NCBI GenBank assembly: GCA_016212925.1
Contig: JACRDF010000031.1
Coordinates: 203,000 to 266,999, forward strand
Source of the DNA: Desulfomonile tiedjei
GTDB taxonomy: Bacteria; Desulfobacterota; Desulfomonilia; Desulfomonilales; Desulfomonilaceae
Reading direction: 5' to 3'
DNA: 64,000 nucleotides
The translations under genes were made by a program, and so were the position numbers. Positions 53,529 through 62,439 of this stretch are shown piece by piece. Numbering within the stretch: position 1 is the first letter of the stretch; each line of letters begins with the position of its first letter. Below the pieces are notes generated by a model. That model searched no databases and was not told where the DNA came from. It saw only the letters and a list, made by a program, of their open reading frames with translations.

Positions 53529-53894
53529 TTATCCTTTCTGTTTTGGCCGGTAATTTGACTTGAGCACACGGACTGCAATTGTTCGTGTTCCGCTCTTCAG
53601 GTCCTGAACGCTTACGCGATTGTAATTTCTGACGTGCTCACCTCCCTCCTCATAGATCCAATGACGGACAACACCCTTCATGGGAAAAGAGCCTTCGATC
53701 ACTCTCAGCCGTAACGAAAGAACCGATGGCTCGCTCGCGTCTGCCTCGATTCGGCTGATCTCGACGACATCATCATCTCGATAGACAATGAGCGAACCCT
53801 CCACTCGGATAACGGGAGGCTCTTTCGCAAGATTAATAGATCCTCTAAGTGTTATGTCTTCCGTCACGGTTGCCCTTCTCACGGTAATTGCCAA
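53529..53894 (-). CDS. Unknown 121-aa protein in the protease cluster
   Basis: TTG at 53894 with AGGA five bases upstream. The protein is mostly beta-strand-like (VRRATVTEDITLRGSIN, PPVIRVEGSLIVYRDDDVVEISRIEAD, VRVLKSNYRP) with no signal peptide or Cys. It may be a protease partner, inhibitor or substrate of the cluster, judging only by position: the subtilisin starts 6 bases after its stop. No family recognised. Confidence 0.6.
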   Translation of the reverse strand: MAITVRRATVTEDITLRGSINLAKEPPVIRVEGSLIVYRDDDVVEISRIEADASEPSVLSLRLRVIEGSFPMKGVVRHWIYEEGGEHVRNYNRVSVQDLKSGTRTIAVRVLKSNYRPKQKG

Positions 53895-53962
53895 TGATGT
53901 CCTATTAACGAGAACCCGGAGGCGATGGTCCGCCGGCCCACCACCACCACCGAACTGACCGC

Positions 53963-55189
53963 TTATTGCCGAAATCCGGAAATGTATTGAGCTGTCTCGT
54001 TGATAACACGCGCATTATCGTTCTTGTCAGGGGTGCCCATCGCTGCGCCCTGGAATTGCACATTAGGGTTTGACCAGTATTGAATCCGAGGACAGTTGCA
54101 CGGGTTTGCATAGGACATGATGGATCGCCAATTGGGATTGACATAGTACCCGTGGCCGTAAGGAAAAGGCTGTGTCGAGGGGTCCATTTCAGGGTTGTGC
54201 CTGGCTCCCTGCAAATGCCCGATCTCGTGTGCAAAAGAATAGTAACCCGTTGCACAGTCATGGTACACGACGCAAAAGGCGGATTCAGGCTTGGCGAGAA
54301 TGGCTGCCGCCAACCCGCAGTAAGCGTTGTCGTTGATGACCAGAACGCAGAGGTCGGCCTTATGCTGATCCCGCAACCCGTGGATTTCGTCCATGAAACC
54401 GTCCGATTTCCCCATGAAGCGGTCCAAATCCTGATCGAATGAGCCGCTCTCCTGATAGTTTACCTTGAGGGTATTAACGAGTTCCAATTTAAGGTTTATT
54501 TGGCTATTGACGTAGGATTGGTTGGCTTCCGCCACGGCCAGGTTGATCAATGACTCCATGGGACCGGGAACCTGAGCCGCGGCAGCGGGGGTATACGCCA
54601 CCAGTGCCGTAACGATCCGTGGCCCGCTCGGCTGATCGCTTTTCTTGTCTTGAGGCGGCAATGTGCCGGGCACGATCTTTTCAAAGCTGGGCGGATGCTC
54701 TTTCGGGAATTTCGATTGGTCGATCTGAACCACGGCATGTTGTCCTTCGCCCAGAGGCCAAACCCTGTACAATGCGGCGCCCGCTCGTATTGATCCAGTC
54801 ACCTGCCCGTTCTTCACGACCATGACCGCATCACCCGTGGGTTCGGGAAACTTCCCGATCCACGTAAAATCGTTCGGCGCGCGTTTAGTTACTTCGGCGG
54901 TTTCCGCCACCACTCCCGGAGCCGCAGGCACATTGAGATTAATCCTCTTATTGTCGAATACGGCAGGATTTATCTTCACAACGTTGATGCCTACAACCAT
55001 CTTGTTTTGTTTGATCTTGGCGAGCCCTTCGTCCACGCTCGGAGGCATGGCCTTGAGGTCTGCCGGGATCTGCTCGAACAGATTGGGAGCAGATTTTTCG
55101 TCGGCCGCCGAAGCCATCCCCGACATAATCAAGAACGCTGCCATGAAAGCCACGACGATTCTGAAAACCTTCGAATACAATCCAGGCAT
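53963..55189 (-). CDS. Secreted zinc metalloprotease (M12/reprolysin-like)
   Basis: A 408-aa protein with a signal peptide (residues 1-29, ending GMASA). After a ~160-residue pro-region, the catalytic domain begins near 190 (RIVTALVAYTPAAA). Zinc motif HEIGHLQGARH: His321, Glu322, His325, His331, and a methionine turn in RSIMSYANPC. This is the metzincin pattern. It probably acts outside the cytoplasm, unlike the two serine proteases downstream. The Cys-rich parts imply disulfides. Confidence 0.9.
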   Translation of the reverse strand: MPGLYSKVFRIVVAFMAAFLIMSGMASAADEKSAPNLFEQIPADLKAMPPSVDEGLAKIKQNKMVVGINVVKINPAVFDNKRINLNVPAAPGVVAETAEVTKRAPNDFTWIGKFPEPTGDAVMVVKNGQVTGSIRAGAALYRVWPLGEGQHAVVQIDQSKFPKEHPPSFEKIVPGTLPPQDKKSDQPSGPRIVTALVAYTPAAAAQVPGPMESLINLAVAEANQSYVNSQINLKLELVNTLKVNYQESGSFDQDLDRFMGKSDGFMDEIHGLRDQHKADLCVLVINDNAYCGLAAAILAKPESAFCVVYHDCATGYYSFAHEIGHLQGARHNPEMDPSTQPFPYGHGYYVNPNWRSIMSYANPCNCPRIQYWSNPNVQFQGAAMGTPDKNDNARVINETAQYISGFRQ

Positions 55190-55251
55190 TGTCTTTCCCC
55201 CCTGAAGAAGTTGTGGGGCCTTCGTATAGCCCCGATGTCAGGTTTAGTAAC

Positions 55252-55551
55252 TTATGGCCGCAGCACGTCGGCACAGGCGATCCAGCACAGCTCCATCACC
55301 GCAGCATTGATTTCCTTGATAATCATCTGCATTTCCGAAAAAGGCGGGATGAATCCTCGTTTGCTGAATTCGACGGTAAATCCTATGACTTTCGGTTTGG
55401 ATGGGTCCGCTAAATGGCGTGAATAGGCATAGTCGGAGGATGTTCCGACGGTTGCATATAATTCAATGCCTTGTTGCACGGTGTATGTGGTTCCTCTGAC
55501 TGCGGCCAACGCTCCATTCTTTGCCACCACAAAAACGTCATACATGCCCAT
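55252..55551 (-). CDS. C-terminal fragment of an M14-type zinc carboxypeptidase
   Basis: Starts at ATG 55551 with AGGAGG five bases before it. The 99 residues match only the C-terminal end of M14 carboxypeptidases: AVRGTTYTVQQGIELYATVGTSSDYAYSRH, then GFTVEFSKRGF with the catalytic Glu (VEF). The zinc-binding half is missing. Upstream in the same frame the coding look continues for some residues (YHPDEQEA) beyond an in-frame TGA, so this is probably a decayed gene whose remaining part still has a start. It could also be a stand-alone small protein. First of the protease run. Confidence 0.55.
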   Translation of the reverse strand: MGMYDVFVVAKNGALAAVRGTTYTVQQGIELYATVGTSSDYAYSRHLADPSKPKVIGFTVEFSKRGFIPPFSEMQMIIKEINAAVMELCWIACADVLRP

Positions 55552-56283
55552 GGTCGCCTCCTGCTCATCCGGGTGATACGCTCAATTGCCGCCATATGAG
55601 AGAGCGAAATCCATGCTCGCCAGACAAACCATTAGCCGGCCGGCATTCCACTGCCCGCGATTCAGCCCCCCCACACCGTATTGTTTCGGATCAGAAAGGC
55701 TTGATGGCTTTGTGGATCAAGCTTGTCCCCCTCAAAATCCAAATGATGCCGTTGTTCACTTTTGGCCGATGCGGGCCGTGGAAGCGACGGGGAGCATAAT
55801 CAAGAGCCCCCTTCAAATTCGTGAGAACAGGAATCTTTGCTCTAGAAAATTTCCAACATCGTTATTTTCATCCATGCACCCGATGACCCAATGGCCGGTT
55901 TACCCTGCGCTCAAAACCAAAGGAACAGATCAACGCCCCCAATTAATTGCGCAAGATCTTCATTACTAGTGAGAAAGAAAACAATCACGGGGCAAAGGGG
56001 GTACCACTTTCAGTGTACAGAATCGAGCGCGAGCCTGCAATATTTTTTCCATGGCGTGGTACAATTTACTTGCTCAGGGACGCTTTACCCGAGGAAGCAA
56101 CAGCTCCCTCACGTCATAGGCCACCGAGATCGCGGAGCGCGGTCGCTGGAAATCCGGTCCTCCGTTCATTCCCCATGGAGAGATCGCCTTTTGAAATCTC
56201 CCGAGCCTCCCCGCGTACCTGAGCTGACCAGCCAAACACCACCTCACCGAGTCTTCTTGCGTAATCTCCTTTAGTCCTTCTGT
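55552..56283. other. Gap without a gene, upstream of the protease run
   Basis: No credible gene in 732 bases. On the lower strand, fragments next to 55552 continue the broken carboxypeptidase frame. The rest likely carries the protease-run promoter and the 3' end of pgl transcription; I find no clear promoter box or terminator. Confidence 0.4.
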
Positions 56284-57024
56284 TCAGCCTTTAGGGGGTA
56301 TGGTCGTCAATTTGGAGGCTGCTGATTCGTCCACGAGCCAAAGCAATTTTCCTTTGGCCGGTCTTATCAACTGAGCGGGCAGCAATTGGGGGGCATGCGG
56401 TCCTTCCAGAACATCTCGCAGCACCTGCGATTTGCCATCGCCATAAACCAGGAACACGACATAATCCGCCCTGTTAATGACAGCCGCGGTCAGAGTCACA
56501 CGATACATCCTCTGTTCCGGAACAAAGACCTCTTTTGCCCATCTTTCCTTTTCGTCCAAGACAGGATTGTGAGGAAAAAGCGAAGCTGTATGGCCGTCTT
56601 GCCCCAACCCCAGGAAGATCAGATCAAAGCTCGTCGGAGTATCCTTGAAAAAGTCGCGAAGCAAGGAGTCGTATGCTTCGGCCGCGGTTCCGGGTGATTC
56701 GTTGCACGAAATGGCGTGGATATGATTTGTCTTCACGGGAACATGGTTCAACATGTCCTCAAAAGCGGTTGTGGCATTATGTCTAGGATCGCCTGGAGCC
56801 ACGCACCGCTCGTCACCCCAGAACACGTGCACTTTTTCCCACGGTACCTTTTCCCGGTGCGGTGATTGGGCCAGCATTCGGTGGGTCTCGCGGGGAGAAC
56901 CGCCGCCGGAAAGCGCCACGGAAAAACGACCCTTTGCAGCGACAGCATCCCGGGAAGACTGCACGAAGAGGTCAGCCGCAGCTTTGCTAAGTTCTTCAGT
57001 ATCCGAAAAGACGCGAATAGTCAT
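56284..57024 (-). CDS. pgl: 6-phosphogluconolactonase
   Basis: A 246-aa protein of the Pgl/NagB fold: ALSGGGSPRETHRMLAQ, VHVFWGDERCVAPGDPRHN, FDLIFLGLGQDGHTASLFPHN. It hydrolyses 6-phosphogluconolactone in the oxidative pentose-phosphate pathway. It is paired with rpiB upstream on the same strand, which supports this role. Confidence 0.95.
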   Translation of the reverse strand: MTIRVFSDTEELSKAAADLFVQSSRDAVAAKGRFSVALSGGGSPRETHRMLAQSPHREKVPWEKVHVFWGDERCVAPGDPRHNATTAFEDMLNHVPVKTNHIHAISCNESPGTAAEAYDSLLRDFFKDTPTSFDLIFLGLGQDGHTASLFPHNPVLDEKERWAKEVFVPEQRMYRVTLTAAVINRADYVVFLVYGDGKSQVLRDVLEGPHAPQLLPAQLIRPAKGKLLWLVDESAASKLTTIPPKG

Positions 57025-57097
57025 TCCGCATGTAGCCGTTGCCGCAAATTCTCTTTTCTTATTTGGCCGTTATCCGATGACAGTAAGCGTTCGGTTT

Positions 57098-57544
57098 TCA
57101 CCTTTCCAGTGCGCTTATTTTGGCAAGGCGTCTTTTGTGGCGTTCCGCTCCTGTAAATTCAGCATTCAAAAAAGCTTCAACCAATTCCCAGGCCAGGGAA
57201 GAGCCGACCACACGGCCGCCGAGACAAATGAGATTCATGTTATCGTCTTCCACTCCCTGATGAGCCGAAAATGTTTCATGGACCAAGGCGGCTCTGACAT
57301 GCGAGATCTTGTTGGCCGCGATACAGGCGCCGACCCCACTACCACATACTGCGATGCCGCGTTCTACTTCTCCACTAGCCACGGCCTGAGCCAGAGGAAT
57401 TACGAAATCGGGATAATCGTCCGTGTCTTGAAGGTCAGCGGCCCCGAAATCCAGTACAGTGTGTCCCGCGGATTTGAGTCTGGCCGATATCTCCTCTTTG
57501 AGTCTGAAGCCTCCGTGATCGGCAGCTATGCCTATTCTGGACAT
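57098..57544 (-). CDS. rpiB: Ribose-5-phosphate isomerase B
   Basis: A 148-aa LacAB/RpiB protein: IGIAADHGGFRLKEEI, FGAADLQDTDDYPDFV, and the catalytic Cys in GIAVCGSGVGACIAANK, then DDNMNLICLGGRVVG. It interconverts ribose 5-phosphate and ribulose 5-phosphate. First gene of the rpiB-pgl pair; divergent from the transporter genes. Confidence 0.95.
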   Translation of the reverse strand: MSRIGIAADHGGFRLKEEISARLKSAGHTVLDFGAADLQDTDDYPDFVIPLAQAVASGEVERGIAVCGSGVGACIAANKISHVRAALVHETFSAHQGVEDDNMNLICLGGRVVGSSLAWELVEAFLNAEFTGAERHKRRLAKISALER

Positions 57545-57986
57545 TTCAGTAATTCCTTTGCCCTATCACAATTGATTGACACCGGCGGCCCTGATCGTGG
57601 GCCGCGCAGAAATGAAGAACCTCGTTTTTCTTGTGGGATGAAAAGAGTATGGCACAGGGGCTTCGTCCTTTCCAGCATGAAATTGAGGGCAGAGACAGGA
57701 GAGTGAAGGCATTGGCGAATCGCGGATTCCGGGCCACAATAAGCCTTGACACGCGGAACGCCTGTGAGTAGGCTGGACCCGCGTCACCCCTGCTGATTTT
57801 CACCGGCTGCCGCAACCGATTCAGTGTTCGGAACAAGATCCGCCGCGATGCGATCCCTCCCATTGGTCCGGGAAGTCGTCAGACTACTGGTCAGAACGCT
57901 CGCCAATCGCTGAAGAGGTAGGTTTTGCGCGATTTGGGGTCACGACTTCTGCTCCCGACAAAGAGACATTGTGGTGAGGTGTAGTC
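57545..57986. other. Divergent promoter region, no gene
   Basis: These 442 bases separate rpiB (leftward) from the tctC-like gene (rightward) and must hold both promoters. Short frames present do not look like proteins. Confidence 0.4.
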
Positions 57987-58952
57987 ATGAGATCTGCGAG
58001 TTGGATGTTGACTTTGGCAGTGCTCTTGTGTGCGCTTGCCTTGTGTCCTGCCGTTGGACTGGCCGCGGGCTTTCCGGATAAGCCGATCACCGTGATCGTT
58101 CCGTACCCGGCAGGCGGGTCTACGGACGTAGCCATACGCGCGTTGGCCGAAGCAGCCAAGAAACACCTGGGGCAACCCGTAATCGTCGAAAACAAGAGTG
58201 GAGGCGGAGGCGCCGTAGGTGTAGGGAGCATCGTAGGCAAGAAGCCGGATGGTTATCTCCTGTCCGTAGCCGTGACCAGCCTGCTTCGGAACTCGTATAT
58301 AAATAAATTGCCCTTTGACACGGTTAAAGACCTCACTCCCATCATCCGGGTCGGTGGGTATTTGTACGGCATAGTGGTGAAAAGCGACTCTCAGTTCAAG
58401 GATTTGGGAGAGTTGGTGGCTCATGCAAAAGCCAATCCGGGTAAACTGACGTACATGGCCTCCGGGGTGGGCACAGGCGGCCACGTGGCCATGGAGGAGT
58501 TGGCCTACAACACCGGTATTAAGCTCTCTCATATTCCCTCCAAAGGAGACCAGGAATCATCCGCAGCGGTTTTGGGGGGCCACGTGGATTTCATGTCCAC
58601 TACATCAGGCTGGGTGCCCTTGGCCCAGGCCGGGCAAGTTCGTGTGTTGGCCGTTTTCGCAGACAAACGGATCAAGGCTTTTCCGGATGCCCCGACCGTG
58701 GCTGAACTAGGCTACAAGGTGGTGCATAATTCGCCCTTCGGGATTTTCGGCCCTAAGAACATGCCCAAAGAAGTGGTCAAGACCCTACATGACGGGTTCA
58801 AGAAGGCGATGGAAGACCCGGCGTTCCTATCCACCATGGAAAGTTATGAGTTGCCGGTCCTGTATCAGGACGGCAATGATTACGCGAAGTTCTGGGCAGA
58901 CGCCTACGTTGAGGCTGGTGATCACGTCAAGAAGTTCATCAAGAAGGAATAG
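57987..58952 (+). CDS. tctC: Tripartite tricarboxylate transporter substrate-binding protein
   Basis: A 321-aa periplasmic binding protein with a signal peptide (residues 1-27, ending GLAA) and the Bug-family core FPDKPITVIVPYPAGGSTDVAIRALAE, LGQPVIVENKSGGGGAVG, DGYLLSVAVTS, DVDF-like GGHVDFMST and RVLAVFADKR. It captures an organic acid for the TctAB permease encoded next. The ligand is not predictable; citrate, tricarballylate and aromatic acids are known ligands in the family. Confidence 0.94.
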   Translation: MRSASWMLTLAVLLCALALCPAVGLAAGFPDKPITVIVPYPAGGSTDVAIRALAEAAKKHLGQPVIVENKSGGGGAVGVGSIVGKKPDGYLLSVAVTSLLRNSYINKLPFDTVKDLTPIIRVGGYLYGIVVKSDSQFKDLGELVAHAKANPGKLTYMASGVGTGGHVAMEELAYNTGIKLSHIPSKGDQESSAAVLGGHVDFMSTTSGWVPLAQAGQVRVLAVFADKRIKAFPDAPTVAELGYKVVHNSPFGIFGPKNMPKEVVKTLHDGFKKAMEDPAFLSTMESYELPVLYQDGNDYAKFWADAYVEAGDHVKKFIKKE

Positions 58953-59229
58953 CCGTCGCAAGCAACAGAGCGTTCGGTAGCCCACAGCGGGTTTGATAAC
59001 CGATCAGCAAGATAGCCATAAGGGCTCGAAATCTCGATGGGGGAGGTTTGGAGGGGCGGCCCCGCAGTACTTGCAGTGCCGTCAAAAAACCGGTACCCCC
59101 AACAGGTTGCCCAAAAATCCACCGGCCAACCCTGCCGGGACGCTGATGAAAGTTCTCGGCAGGTCCGCAAGCCCTATCTCCCTCCAAGTTCGCCATGCGT
59201 ACCACGCCAAGGCGCAGTTAGCCCGGTGA

Positions 59230-59730
59230 ATGCTTACGCTGGATGAGAACGAGGCTCAATCGTGTGAGGCGCTAGCTTTGACAAAGCAGTATTTGATAGC
59301 TGATGGCTTCTGGTTGGTCCTGGCGGTGGCTGTGTGTGTGGAGTCCTGGAGTCTGGGGATAGGGGAATTCACGAGTCCGGGCCCGGGTTTTCTACCGTTC
59401 TGGGCCGGTGTACTCCTTGGCCTTCTTTCGTTGATTTCGCTGGTCCAAACTGCCACCGAGAAGGCTAAGGAAGAGCCATCTGTGTGGGCAGGGGTGAAGA
59501 TCCTCAAACTGGGTCTGGTGATACTGACCCTCTTGCTGTACGTGGCTCTGCTCAACACCTTGGGGTTTTTCCTTTGCACGTTCTTGCTCTTGCTCTTTCT
59601 GTTTCGGGCGGTTGAACCGTACCGTTGGCACGTAGTGCTATTGGCAAGCATCTTGTCATTGGCCGCTGTTTACGTTTTCTTTGTCCTATTGCTGGACGTA
59701 AGATTGCCATCAGGAATTCTGGTTTTTTAG
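59230..59730 (+). CDS. tctB: TctB-family small permease subunit
   Basis: A 166-aa membrane protein with four helices and the TctB motif LGIGEFTSPGPGFLPFWAGVLLGLLSL at residues ~46-72. It is the small membrane subunit paired with TctA. Start at ATG 59230, though the N-terminal 20 residues are weakly supported. Its gap to tctC (277 bases) holds no other gene. Confidence 0.9.
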   Translation: MLTLDENEAQSCEALALTKQYLIADGFWLVLAVAVCVESWSLGIGEFTSPGPGFLPFWAGVLLGLLSLISLVQTATEKAKEEPSVWAGVKILKLGLVILTLLLYVALLNTLGFFLCTFLLLLFLFRAVEPYRWHVVLLASILSLAAVYVFFVLLLDVRLPSGILVF

Positions 59731-59761
59731 CCATGATTCATGGTCGCTGTATGGAGGCACC

Positions 59762-61270
59762 ATGGACGTTTTGACTCAGCTCGCCCTGGGCTTTCAGGTT
59801 GCCCTGCAGCCGATCAACCTGTTCTATTGTTTTCTGGGCTGCTTGATTGGCACAATGGTGGGGGTGTTGCCGGGGCTGGGGCCGACCGCGGCCATGTCCC
59901 TTCTTTTGCCCGTCACCTTTCAGGTACAGCCCGTTTCAGCCGTTATCATGCTGGCCGGGATCTATTACGGAGCCATGTACGGGGGATCGACCACCTCTAT
60001 CCTGGTCAACATACCCGGGGAAGCGGCTTCGGTGATGACGTGCCTGGACGGGTATCGCATGGCCCGCGCAGGGCGGGCCGGCGCGGCCTTGGGCATGGCT
60101 GCGTTCTGCTCTTTTATCGCCGGCACGGTGGGAATCCTCGGGCTGACGTTGCTCGCGCCGCCGTTGGTCGGATTTGCATTGCGTTTCGGCCCTCCCGAAT
60201 ACTTCTCCCTGATGTGCCTGGGTCTGGTCGTCCTGACATTCCTGTCATCCACCTCCATGATCAGATCTCTAATGATGGCTTGCTTCGGTCTCATCGTGGG
60301 AGCGGTCGGGCAGGACGTAGTGTCGGGAACAACCCGATTCACCTTCGGGACCATGGAACTCATGGATGGCGTTGGCCTCGTTCCGGTCGTCATGGGACTC
60401 TTCGGCATCTCGGAAGTACTACTCAATCTTGAAACCAAGATAGATTTGGAGATATTCAAAACCAAAGTCAAAGGGCTCCTTCCTACTTTGGAAGACTGGA
60501 TCAGGTGCAAATGGGCCCTTGTCCGAGGGACCTTGGTCGGTTTCTTCCTGGGGATCCTTCCTGGTGGTGGGGCGGTCCTGTCCTCGTTCGTCGCGTACGC
60601 TGTGGAAAAAAGGTTTTCCCCGCGCGGGGATGAGTTCGGGACCGGTATGATCGAGGGAGTGGCTGCGCCCGAGGCAGCCAACAACTCAGCGGCACAGTCC
60701 GCGTTTATCCCGTTGCTTACCCTGGGCCTACCCTCGAATGTGGTCATGGCTATGCTGCTCGGCGCTCTAATTATTCATGGAGTGACACCGGGTCCGCTCC
60801 TTATCACCCAGCACCCGGAGGTCTTTTGGGGCGTGGTGGCCAGCATGTACCTCGGGAACGTCATGCTCCTGGTCTTGAATTTGCCCTTAGTGGGGATGTG
60901 GGTCCAGTTTCTGAAGGTCCCCTATGCTATTATGATGCCTGTCATAGTCCTATTCTGTCTGATAGGCAGTTACACCATCTCGAACAGCGTGATGGACATC
61001 TTCTTCATGCTCGTGTTCGGGGTGATCGGCTATCTCATGAAAAAATTCAAGTACGAGGCCCCGCCGTTCATTTTAGCCTTCGTTCTCGGGCCTCTGCTGG
61101 AGTATTCACTCAAACAATCCCTGCTCATATCCAAGGGCAGCTTCGGCATTTTCGTGACAAGGCCTATTTCAGCAGTGTGTCTGGGGATCGGCCTGATTTT
61201 GCTTTTAATCCCTCTCGTACCTCACTTCGGGCGAAAACGCCCCGGGGCAACTCTGGAGAGTGAAGATTAG
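59762..61270 (+). CDS. tctA: TctA-family large permease subunit
   Basis: A 502-aa membrane protein with about 12 helices and the TctA landmarks GCLIGTMVGVLPGLGPTAAMSLLLP, GIYYGAMYGGSTTSILVNIPGEAASVMTCLDGY, and GTLVGFFLGILPGGGAVLSSFVAYAVEKRFS. It imports the acid presented by TctC using an ion gradient. GGAGG precedes its ATG. The 2-oxoacid oxidoreductase genes follow 50 bases later, hinting that the imported acid ends in a 2-oxoacid. Confidence 0.96.
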   Translation: MDVLTQLALGFQVALQPINLFYCFLGCLIGTMVGVLPGLGPTAAMSLLLPVTFQVQPVSAVIMLAGIYYGAMYGGSTTSILVNIPGEAASVMTCLDGYRMARAGRAGAALGMAAFCSFIAGTVGILGLTLLAPPLVGFALRFGPPEYFSLMCLGLVVLTFLSSTSMIRSLMMACFGLIVGAVGQDVVSGTTRFTFGTMELMDGVGLVPVVMGLFGISEVLLNLETKIDLEIFKTKVKGLLPTLEDWIRCKWALVRGTLVGFFLGILPGGGAVLSSFVAYAVEKRFSPRGDEFGTGMIEGVAAPEAANNSAAQSAFIPLLTLGLPSNVVMAMLLGALIIHGVTPGPLLITQHPEVFWGVVASMYLGNVMLLVLNLPLVGMWVQFLKVPYAIMMPVIVLFCLIGSYTISNSVMDIFFMLVFGVIGYLMKKFKYEAPPFILAFVLGPLLEYSLKQSLLISKGSFGIFVTRPISAVCLGIGLILLLIPLVPHFGRKRPGATLESED

Positions 61271-61320
61271 CCTGCCCGATGAACTAATGCGAAGAACATG
61301 AATCCGCTCGGAGTCCAATT

Positions 61321-62439
61321 ATGGGTTTGACCTTAATGGAGGGTAACGAGGTTATTGCCTGGGCCGCTTATGAGGCCGGCTGCCGCTTTTTCGCGGGTTA
61401 TCCGATTACACCGGCGACAACGATCTACAACAGTATGCTCCGAATTCTGCCTCCCGAAGGGGGAATTGTGCTTCAGGGAGAGGATGAAATAGCCTCGCTC
61501 GGCTATTGCCTCGGAGCGTCTATGGCAGGCTGGAAGGCCATGACCGCCACGTCCGGTCCCGGAATTAGCCTGTACAGTGAAAACATCTCGTTTGCCATAG
61601 GATCGGAAATCCCGGTGGTTATCGTAAACGTCCAGCGCTTGGGGCCATCCACCGGGTCCGCTACCAAGGGCGCGGACGGTGACATTCAATTCATGCGCTG
61701 GGGAAGCTCCGGCGGACTGCCCGTGATCGTGCTCGCGCCCGCGGATGTGGCCGACTGTTTCCCGATAACCATGCACGCTTTCAATCTCGCGGAGCAGTAC
61801 CGGTGTCCCGTGTTCATCGCTTCCAACAAAGAGATCGGCCTGACCGGTGAAACGGTGAATTTTGCCGAACTGGAGAGAGTACCTATAATCAATAGGCTCC
61901 CGGCACAGGAGGGGATGCCTTTTGTCCCTTTTCGGCCTGCGCCGGATTCCGGCGTGCCCTATTTCCTGCCCATTGGGGCCAAGACCGTGGTGCGCCAAAC
62001 ATCGTCCACCCACGGAGAAAACGGGTACATAACCACAGACCCGGCGGCCATACGAGCTGCCAATGAAAGGTTGGAGAGAAAACTGACGGCAAATGCCGAC
62101 CGATTCAGCTATTACCACGAGGAACCGGTCGAGGGCGCCCGGACGCTTGTGGTCACGTACGGCATCACTTCACGGGCCGCTCGGCTGGCATGCCGTGAGC
62201 TAAACAAAACAGGCCGAAAGGCGAGCCTGCTGGTGCTCAAGACGTTGTATCCGGTGCCGGAAAGCGTTATTTGCCGTGCGGCCGACAGCATCAAAAGAGT
62301 TCTGGTCGTGGAAATGAATCAGGGACAGTATGTGCTGGAAGTAGCTCGTATCCTCAATCACCACAACGTCGAATTCACCGGAGGGATGGATGGCAAGCTC
62401 ATCAGCCCGTCACAGATCATGGAGGCGGTAATTGACTAG
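61321..62439 (+). CDS. korA: 2-oxoacid:acceptor oxidoreductase, alpha subunit
   Basis: A 372-aa protein of the 2-oxoglutarate/2-oxoacid:ferredoxin oxidoreductase alpha type: MEGNEVIAWAAYEAGCRFFAGYPITPATTIYN, LQGEDEIASLGYCLGASMAGWKAMTATSGPGISLYSE, and QRLGPSTGSATKGADGD. It forms the pyrimidine-binding and substrate face with the beta subunit. The natural 2-oxoacid cannot be told from sequence. Its last 8 bases overlap the next gene. Confidence 0.93.
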   Translation: MGLTLMEGNEVIAWAAYEAGCRFFAGYPITPATTIYNSMLRILPPEGGIVLQGEDEIASLGYCLGASMAGWKAMTATSGPGISLYSENISFAIGSEIPVVIVNVQRLGPSTGSATKGADGDIQFMRWGSSGGLPVIVLAPADVADCFPITMHAFNLAEQYRCPVFIASNKEIGLTGETVNFAELERVPIINRLPAQEGMPFVPFRPAPDSGVPYFLPIGAKTVVRQTSSTHGENGYITTDPAAIRAANERLERKLTANADRFSYYHEEPVEGARTLVVTYGITSRAARLACRELNKTGRKASLLVLKTLYPVPESVICRAADSIKRVLVVEMNQGQYVLEVARILNHHNVEFTGGMDGKLISPSQIMEAVID

